NCBI GenBank assembly: GCA_041675285.1
Contig: JBAYTZ010000030.1
Location: forward strand, 1-10,817
Source of the DNA: Candidatus Delongbacteria bacterium
GTDB taxonomy: Bacteria; CAIWAD01
Length of the DNA stretch: 10,817 bases
Direction: 5' to 3'
Within the stretch, counting starts at the first letter, position 1. Each line of letters begins with the position of its first letter. Shown here piece by piece: positions 6,343 through 10,817 of the stretch. The position numbers and the translations under genes are program-made. The notes under the pieces were generated by a model. It was not told where the DNA came from. It was given only the letters and a program-made list of their open reading frames with translations, and searched no databases.

Positions 6343-7068
6343 ATGGAGCAGCCAGTCTTCAAACGCATCTTGCTCAAACTGTCCGGCGAGGCGCTGGCCG
6401 GGGAGAAGGGTGGCGGACTCGACCAACCCACCCTGCGCCGCGTGGCGGAAGAAGTGGGCAGCATCCACGCCCTGGGCGTGGAGATCGGGCTGGTGATCGG
6501 CGGGGGCAACATCTTCCGCGGGATCAGCGCCGCGGCCTCGGGCATGGACCGCACCACGGCCGACTACATGGGCATGCTGGCCACGGTGATCAACTCCATG
6601 GCCCTCCAGCAGGCATTGGAAAAGGCGGGAGTGCCCACCCGGGTGCAGAGCGCGCTGACCATCACGCGCGTGGCCGAGCCCTTCATCATCCGGCGGGCCC
6701 TGCGGCACCTGGAGAAGGGCCGGGTGGTGATTTTCGCCGCCGGCACGGGCAACCCCTATTTCTCCACCGACACGGCGGCCGTGCTGCGCGCCAGCGAGAT
6801 CCGCGCCGACGTGATCATCAAGGGCACCAAGGTGAACGGCGTCTACAGCGCCGACCCCATGACCCAGCCGGACGCGGAGTTTTTTCCCCGATTGACCTAC
6901 CTTGACGTCCTGTCCAGGCGGCTGAAGGTGATGGACAGCACGGCGATCAGCCTGTGCATGGACAACCGGTTGCCCCTGCGGGTACTGAACATGAACGAGC
7001 CGGACAACCTGCGCCGGTTGATCCTGGGAGAGGACCTGGGAACCCTGATTTCCGGAGAGCGCGCATGA
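6343..7068 (+). CDS. pyrH: UMP kinase
   Basis: This enzyme phosphorylates UMP to UDP with ATP in pyrimidine nucleotide synthesis; the bacterial enzyme is a hexamer of the amino-acid-kinase fold, activated by GTP and inhibited by UTP. The product has 241 residues, the same as E. coli PyrH. KRILLKLSGEAL (7-18) is the N-terminal phosphate-binding strand and loop, GGGNIFRG starts at 53, MDRTTADYMGMLATVINS follows, and GTGNPYFSTDTAA (from 134) and IKGTKVNGVYSADP complete the active site. ATG 6343 is chosen over ATG 6328 because GAGGA (6330-6334) is 8 nt upstream and MEQPVFKRILLKLSG matches the family start; ATG 6328 has no ribosome site. Its last bases overlap the frr start. Confidence 0.97.
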   Translation: MEQPVFKRILLKLSGEALAGEKGGGLDQPTLRRVAEEVGSIHALGVEIGLVIGGGNIFRGISAAASGMDRTTADYMGMLATVINSMALQQALEKAGVPTRVQSALTITRVAEPFIIRRALRHLEKGRVVIFAAGTGNPYFSTDTAAVLRASEIRADVIIKGTKVNGVYSADPMTQPDAEFFPRLTYLDVLSRRLKVMDSTAISLCMDNRLPLRVLNMNEPDNLRRLILGEDLGTLISGERA

Positions 7069-7622
7069 GCCACGACATCATCGAGAAGTGCAAGCACCAC
7101 ATGGACCGCGCGGTGGAAGAGGTCAAGCACACCTTCAGCTCCGTTCGGGCGGGCAAGGCCTCGCCGGCCATCCTGGACCCCATCCGGGTGGATTACTACG
7201 GCACGCCCACGCCCCTGAACCAGGTGGCCAACCTGAGTTGCCCCGAACCCCGGCTGATCGTCATCCAGCCCTGGGAGCGCAAGCTGATCTCGGCCATCGA
7301 GAAGGCGATCCAGAACTCGGACCTGAACCTGAACCCCTCCAACGACGGCATGGTGGTGCGCGTGCCGCTGCCCGAGTTGTCCGAAGAGCGGCGCCGGGAC
7401 CTCGTCAAGCACGTGCACAAGCTGGCCGAGGAAGGCCGCGTGGCCGTGCGCAACGTGCGGCGCGACATGAACGAGCATCTCAAAAAGGCCCTCAAGGCCA
7501 GCGAGATCTCCGAGGACGACGAGCACCGCCTCTTGAAGGAAGTCCAGGACCTCACCGACCAGCACATCAAGAAAGTCGACGAGCTGGTGCGCGTGAAGGA
7601 AACGGACATCATGGCCGTTTAG
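7065..7622 (+). CDS. frr: Ribosome recycling factor
   Basis: This protein works with EF-G to split the post-termination ribosome complex. The product has 185 residues, the family's standard length. The N-terminal helix leads to RAGKASPAILDPIRVDYYG (from Arg28), the hinge region with TPLNQVANL, then NDGMVVRVPLPELSEERR and the long helices LVKHVHKLAEEGRVAVRNVRRD. The family's usual RTGRA reads RAGKA here, a conservative change. The ATG overlaps the pyrH TGA as ATGA, and GGAG (7053-7056) lies upstream inside pyrH, so translation is coupled to UMP kinase. The pyrH-frr order is the common bacterial arrangement. Confidence 0.97.
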   Translation: MSHDIIEKCKHHMDRAVEEVKHTFSSVRAGKASPAILDPIRVDYYGTPTPLNQVANLSCPEPRLIVIQPWERKLISAIEKAIQNSDLNLNPSNDGMVVRVPLPELSEERRRDLVKHVHKLAEEGRVAVRNVRRDMNEHLKKALKASEISEDDEHRLLKEVQDLTDQHIKKVDELVRVKETDIMAV

Positions 7623-7637
7623 GCAGGTTGGCGGGTG

Positions 7638-7665
7638 GCCGCGGAACCCGGCGGGTTCGCGCGGC
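7638..7665 (+). terminator. Hairpin after frr, possible terminator
   Basis: GCCGCG-GAACCC (7638-7649) pairs with GGGTTC-g-CGCGGC (7653-7665) around a GGC loop. The stem is 12 bp with one bulged G. A run of five T lies at 7679-7683, 13 bases further on, too far for a textbook intrinsic terminator. Its place just after frr suggests the end of the pyrH-frr unit. Confidence 0.4.
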
Positions 7666-7685
7666 GTCAAATGGCGAGTTTTTCC

Positions 7686-7716
7686 GCAGCGGGACCGGGC
7701 AGCCGAGTCCCGCTGC
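7686..7716 (+). promoter_or_regulatory. Hairpin in the lepA leader
   Basis: gcagcgggac (7686-7695) pairs perfectly with gtcccgctgc (7707-7716) around an 11-nt loop. It ends five bases before the G-rich ribosome site (AGGGGGG, 7722-7728) of lepA, so it could influence lepA initiation or act with the upstream hairpin as a termination structure. No T-run follows. Confidence 0.4.
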
Positions 7717-7734
7717 CTGATAGGGGGGCACGCG

Positions 7735-9531
7735 GTGCAGGAACGCATCCGCAATTTCTGCATCATCGCGCACATCGATCACGGCAAATCCACCATTGCC
7801 GATCGCCTGCTCGAGTTGACCGGCACGCTGCCGCCGCTCCAAATGCGCAAGCAGGTGCTGGACGACATGGAACTGGAGCAGGAGCGCGGCATCACCATCA
7901 AGGCCCACCCGGTGGCCATGAACTACCTGGCCGCCGACGGTGTCAGCTACCGGCTGAATCTCATCGACACCCCGGGCCACGTGGACTTCGCCTACGAAGT
8001 CAGCCGCAGCCTGGCCGCCTGCGAAGGCGCGCTGCTGGTGGTGGACGCCGCCCAAGGCGTCGAGGCCCAGACGCTGGCCAACCTCTACTCGGCCGTGGCC
8101 CAGGGCCTGGAGATCATTCCCGTGGTGAACAAGATTGACCTGCCCGGCGCCCAGACCGAGCAAGTCGTGCACCAGATCACCGAGCTGATCGGCTGCGAGG
8201 CCGACGACGTGGTGAAGGTGAGCGCCAAGACCGGCCTCAACTGCCAACTGCTGCTCGAGGAGATCGTCCGCCGGGTGCCCGCCCCCCGGGGCAGCCTGGA
8301 GGCGCCGCTGCGCGCGCTGATCTTCGACTCCCTCTACGACAATTACCGCGGCGCCGTGGGTTACGTGCGCGTGGTGGACGGCACCGTGGCCGCGGGCGCC
8401 GAGCTGCGCTCCATGCACAAGCCGCGGGATTTCCAGATCGACGAAGTGGGCACGCTGACCATGAAGCGCATTCCCGGCCAGATCCTCACGGCCGGCGAGG
8501 TGGGCTACGTCATCCTGGGCTCCAAGGACGTCAAGGACGCCCGCGTGGGGGACACGCTCACCCTGCGCCGGGGCGGCGCCACCCAGGCGCTGGAGGGCTA
8601 CGCCGAAGTCAAGCCCATGGTGTTCTCGGGCCTCTACCCCGTCTCCGCCGACGACTACGAGGAGCTGCGCGACGCGCTGGCCAAGCTCTGCCTCAACGAC
8701 TCGGCCCTGGTCTACACGCCGGAAACCAGCCTGGCCCTGGGCTTCGGTTTCCGCTGCGGCTTCCTGGGCCTCCTGCACATGGAGATCATCCAGGAGCGGC
8801 TGGACCGCGAGTACGACCTGGACATCATCACCACCATGCCCAACGTGGAGTACCTGGTCAAGCAGCCGGGCAAGCCCGAGGAGGTGGTGGACAACCCGGC
8901 GGACTTCCCACGCGGGGAGAAGCTCGAGTACGTGCGCGAGCCCTTCATCAAGGCCACGATCATCACGCCCGTCGAGTTCATCGGCAACATCATGAAGCTG
9001 GCCATGGACCGCCGCGGGATCTTCAAGTCCACCGAGTACCTGGACACCACGCGCGCCTCGCTGGTCTACGAGTTCCCGCTGGCCGAGATCGTGTTCGACT
9101 TCTACGACCGCCTCAAGACCATGTCCAAGGGCTACGCGTCCTACGACTACGAGCTGCTGGACTTCCGCGAGAGCCAGCTCAAGCGGCTGGACATCATGAT
9201 CAACGGCGAGCCCGTCGACAGCCTTTCGATGATCGTCCACCTGGACAAGGCCTGGGACTGGGGCAACAAGATGTGCATCAAGCTCAAGGAGTTGATTCCG
9301 CGTCAGCTCTTCGAGGTGGCCATCCAGGGCGCGCTGGGCACCAAGGTCATCGCGCGCACCACGGTGAAGGCCATGCGCAAGAACGTGACGGCCAAGTGCT
9401 ACGGCGGCGACATCAGCCGCAAGCGCAAGCTGCTGGAGAAGCAGAAGGAAGGCAAGAAGCGCATGAAGCAGGTGGGTTCCGTGGAGATTCCGCAGGAAGC
9501 CTTCCTGGCCATGCTCAAGATCGAGCGCTGA
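7735..9531 (+). CDS. lepA: Elongation factor 4 (back-translocating ribosomal GTPase LepA)
   Basis: This is a ribosome-binding GTPase related to EF-G, implicated in ribosome back-translocation and 30S biogenesis. The product has 598 residues, essentially the E. coli length (599). All G motifs are intact: AHIDHGKST (12-20), RGITIKA (51-57), DTPGH (78-82), NKID (132-135) and SAK (163-165). Domain II and the EF-G-like domains follow (SGLYPVSADDYEELRDALAKL; LGFGFRCGFLGLLHMEI), then the LepA-specific C-terminal domain with TVKAMRKNVTAKCYGGDISRKRKLLEKQKEGKKRMK. The start is GTG 7735 behind AGGGGGG (7722-7728). A 6-bp inverted repeat (9522-9527/9532-9537) straddles the stop. lepB follows after 26 bases, matching the lepA-lepB pair of many bacteria. 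Confidence 0.98.
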   Translation: MQERIRNFCIIAHIDHGKSTIADRLLELTGTLPPLQMRKQVLDDMELEQERGITIKAHPVAMNYLAADGVSYRLNLIDTPGHVDFAYEVSRSLAACEGALLVVDAAQGVEAQTLANLYSAVAQGLEIIPVVNKIDLPGAQTEQVVHQITELIGCEADDVVKVSAKTGLNCQLLLEEIVRRVPAPRGSLEAPLRALIFDSLYDNYRGAVGYVRVVDGTVAAGAELRSMHKPRDFQIDEVGTLTMKRIPGQILTAGEVGYVILGSKDVKDARVGDTLTLRRGGATQALEGYAEVKPMVFSGLYPVSADDYEELRDALAKLCLNDSALVYTPETSLALGFGFRCGFLGLLHMEIIQERLDREYDLDIITTMPNVEYLVKQPGKPEEVVDNPADFPRGEKLEYVREPFIKATIITPVEFIGNIMKLAMDRRGIFKSTEYLDTTRASLVYEFPLAEIVFDFYDRLKTMSKGYASYDYELLDFRESQLKRLDIMINGEPVDSLSMIVHLDKAWDWGNKMCIKLKELIPRQLFEVAIQGALGTKVIARTTVKAMRKNVTAKCYGGDISRKRKLLEKQKEGKKRMKQVGSVEIPQEAFLAMLKIER

Positions 9532-9557
9532 CGCTCGCTGATCGGGAAAGGCAAGGC

Positions 9558-10535
9558 ATGAACTGGATTCCCTGGCTGATCGTCCTGGCCTTCACCTGGG
9601 CCCTGGTGGACAATCCCCTGCAGCCCAAGGCCTGGCGCGAGTGGCGCCGCACGCGCCGCGCGGCCCATCGCGACAAGGAGCAGACCAAGCGCGAGCGCAA
9701 GGGTCCCACGCGCTACTGGCTCGAGTTCGTGGGCTCGATGGTGCTCTTCCTGTTCTTCTTCCGCGCCATGGTGGTGGAAGCCTACCGCATCCCCTCGGGT
9801 TCGATGGAGCGCACCCTGCTCATCGGCGACTTCCTGCTGGTGAACAAGTTCGTCTACGGCATGCGCACGCCGGACTGGATCGGCGTTCCCTTCACGCGCT
9901 TCGGCTTCGACATCCCCTATGTCGAACTGCCGGCCATCCGGGACCCCAAGCCTGGCGACATCCTGGTCTTCCGCTATCCCAAGGACCCGCTCACCAACTA
10001 CATCAAGCGGCTGGTGGCCGGTCCCGGGCAGAGCATCCAGCTCCAGGACAAGCGGCCCTTCGTGGACGGCGCGGAGTTCGCCCCGCCCGCCGAGCAGCAG
10101 TTCGCCATGCGTCAGGTGCTGCCCCCGGACTTCCACGACGTCTACATCTGGCCCGGCGGCAGCGGCTGGAACAAGGACCAGTGGGGCCCGGTGACGGTGC
10201 CGGCCAAGGGCATGAGCGTGGAGCTCTCGCCGGAGACCTGGCGCCTCTACAAGGATTCCATCCAGCTGGAAGGCCACAGCCTGACCACCAACGCGGCCGG
10301 CGGCTTTCAACTGGACGGCCAGCCCGCCACGAGCTACACCTTCGAGCAGAACCACTACTTCATGATGGGCGACAACCGCGACCGCAGCGCGGACAGCCGC
10401 TACTGGGGCTTCGTGCCGGAAGAGAACATCGTGGGCAAGGCCTGGATCATCTACTTCTCATTCGATACCACCAAGCTGAACGAGGAGTTCTGGCAGGTGA
10501 TCCGCTGGGGCCGCATCCTGCATTTCATCGAGTAG
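9558..10535 (+). CDS. lepB: Signal peptidase I
   Basis: This is the membrane serine protease (family S26A) that cleaves signal peptides from exported proteins on the outer face of the inner membrane. The product has 325 residues. A first membrane segment (about 3-17) is followed by a highly charged cytoplasmic loop (24-52) and a second membrane segment (about 55-72), the two-segment layout of E. coli LepB. Catalytic Ser82 is in IPSGSMERTL and the general-base Lys150 in NYIKRLVAGPGQ. The GDNRDRSADSRYWGFVP motif near the C-terminus is complete. The region between Lys150 and GDNRD is a long insertion, as in Gram-negative enzymes. ATG 9558 has AAGG a few bases upstream. It would process the C10 peptidase encoded in this window. 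Confidence 0.97.
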   Translation: MNWIPWLIVLAFTWALVDNPLQPKAWREWRRTRRAAHRDKEQTKRERKGPTRYWLEFVGSMVLFLFFFRAMVVEAYRIPSGSMERTLLIGDFLLVNKFVYGMRTPDWIGVPFTRFGFDIPYVELPAIRDPKPGDILVFRYPKDPLTNYIKRLVAGPGQSIQLQDKRPFVDGAEFAPPAEQQFAMRQVLPPDFHDVYIWPGGSGWNKDQWGPVTVPAKGMSVELSPETWRLYKDSIQLEGHSLTTNAAGGFQLDGQPATSYTFEQNHYFMMGDNRDRSADSRYWGFVPEENIVGKAWIIYFSFDTTKLNEEFWQVIRWGRILHFIE

Positions 10536-10565
10536 CCGCCGCGCGCCCGGGCGGGGATCTTTCAC

Positions 10566-10589
10566 CACAGAGGCACAGAGGCACAGAGA
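10566..10589. repeat. 8-bp tandem repeat of a widespread dispersed type
   Basis: Three copies of cacagag(g/a) stand at 10566-10573, 10574-10581 and 10582-10589, preceded by ttcac. Very similar strings (CACAGAGGCACAGAG after a TTCAC lead-in) recur as dispersed intergenic repeats in unrelated bacterial genomes and are often mis-called as small proteins rich in Leu-Cys-Val on the other strand. That recurrence is recalled, not searched. It begins 31 bp after the lepB stop; the stretch from there to about 10680 is visibly less GC-rich than the genes and shows no coding signal. Confidence 0.6.
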
Positions 10590-10682
10590 CAGAATTGGAT
10601 TTGCCTTGATTGGGCCTCGAGATTCCAGAAGTCGGTTTGAGCTCGAAGACAAATAGACTCGATGACGATTTGTGTCACGTGA

Positions 10683-10817
10683 GGTGAAGGCCGTCAGGCC
10701 TGAACCAGAACCAGGTGGTGACGCCGTCAGGCGGAACCAACTACGCGGTTGCAGGAAGGATGAACTGCCGCCAGCGGAAGCCCGCCGGGAGGCGGGCTGA
10801 CTCTGGCGGGTGAGAAA
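10683..10817 (+). ncRNA. Structured RNA, truncated at right edge; candidate HEARO/omega RNA scaffold or group II intron 5' domain
   Basis: Four successive stem-loops are seen. Hairpin 1 (10683-10706) is GGT, GA, AGGCC, loop GTCA, GGCCT, GA, ACC. Hairpin 2 (10717-10738) has the same plan: GGT, GA, CGCC, loop GTCA, GGCG, GA, ACC. Hairpin 3 pairs GCGGTT (10745-10750) with AACTGC (10763-10768) around a purine-rich 12-nt loop. Hairpin 4 has outer stem CGCCAG/CTGGCG (10769-10774/10803-10808), then GA, an 8-bp stem AGCCCGCC/GGCGGGCT with a GGGA tetraloop, and GA again (10777-10800). Facing GA dinucleotides would form tandem sheared G-A pairs. No long open frame of any known protein overlaps. Mobile-element RNAs of the HEARO (IscB/IsrB omega RNA) type sit upstream of their nuclease gene, which here would lie past the edge. 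Structured RNA is well supported; the identity is inference, about 40% for omega RNA. Confidence 0.6.

Noticed and set aside
5107..9240. Very long antisense open frames (for example 5107-6708 and 7609-9240 on the minus strand)
   Set aside because: These are shadows of strongly conserved tsf, pyrH, frr and lepA in a GC-rich genome; their translations are low-complexity and match no family.
9522..9537. 6-bp inverted repeat around the lepA stop codon as a terminator
   Set aside because: The stem is short, has no T-run, and lepB follows 26 bases later.
10536..10562. Terminator after lepB built on the cgcccgggcg palindrome (10544-10553)
   Set aside because: Only a 3-5 bp stem can form with a reasonable loop and the TTT is several bases away; too weak to call.
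10566..10650. Small Cys/Leu-rich protein on the minus strand over the cacagagg repeat
   Set aside because: This is the usual spurious translation of that dispersed repeat, with no ribosome site.

Overview
This is a GC-rich bacterial chromosome window with Shine-Dalgarno-led genes, all on the + strand. Two features suggest a member of the wider FCB (Fibrobacterota-Chlorobiota-Bacteroidota) assemblage or a related candidate phylum. Ribosomal protein S2 has the wording typical of that group (HFGHLTRRWNPKM, MEKNGIHILDL, VIPANDDA), and there is a secreted C10 cysteine peptidase with a C-terminal Ig-like/FN3 tail. This placement is inference from remembered family patterns, not from a search.

Layout. 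Positions 1-412 hold no gene: an 11-bp tandem repeat runs in from the left edge, followed by a cluster of palindromic elements. Next come an RlmC/RlmD-type rRNA uracil-5-methyltransferase (413-1603) and a secreted streptopain-like C10 peptidase (1687-3324). A good sigma70-type promoter (3422-3450) then opens a translation-machinery cluster: rplM-rpsI, a structured leader, rpsB-tsf, a UUCG-loop terminator-like hairpin, pyrH-frr (ATGA overlap), a second hairpin-rich gap, and lepA-lepB. From rplM to lepB the genes provide ribosomal proteins L13, S9 and S2, elongation factor Ts, UMP kinase, ribosome recycling factor, the ribosomal GTPase EF4 and signal peptidase I. Two or more of the intergenic gaps contain strong RNA hairpins, so the cluster is probably read as several tuned transcription units.

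Positions 10536-10817 follow lepB and contain no complete gene. They hold a short 8-bp tandem repeat of a widespread dispersed type, a less GC-rich stretch, and, running off the right edge, a strikingly regular structured RNA. It has consecutive hairpins, three of which share stems flanked by GA on both sides; the first two also share a GUCA loop. This is the most interesting part of the window. The leading guess is the 5' scaffold of a HEARO / IscB-IsrB omega RNA, with a group II intron 5' domain as the alternative; the sequence that would decide (a nuclease or maturase gene) lies beyond the window.

The rest is ordinary housekeeping sequence. Smaller oddities are a missing cluster cysteine in the methyltransferase, an Ala/Pro-rich tail on S2 and a leader RNA ahead of rpsB.
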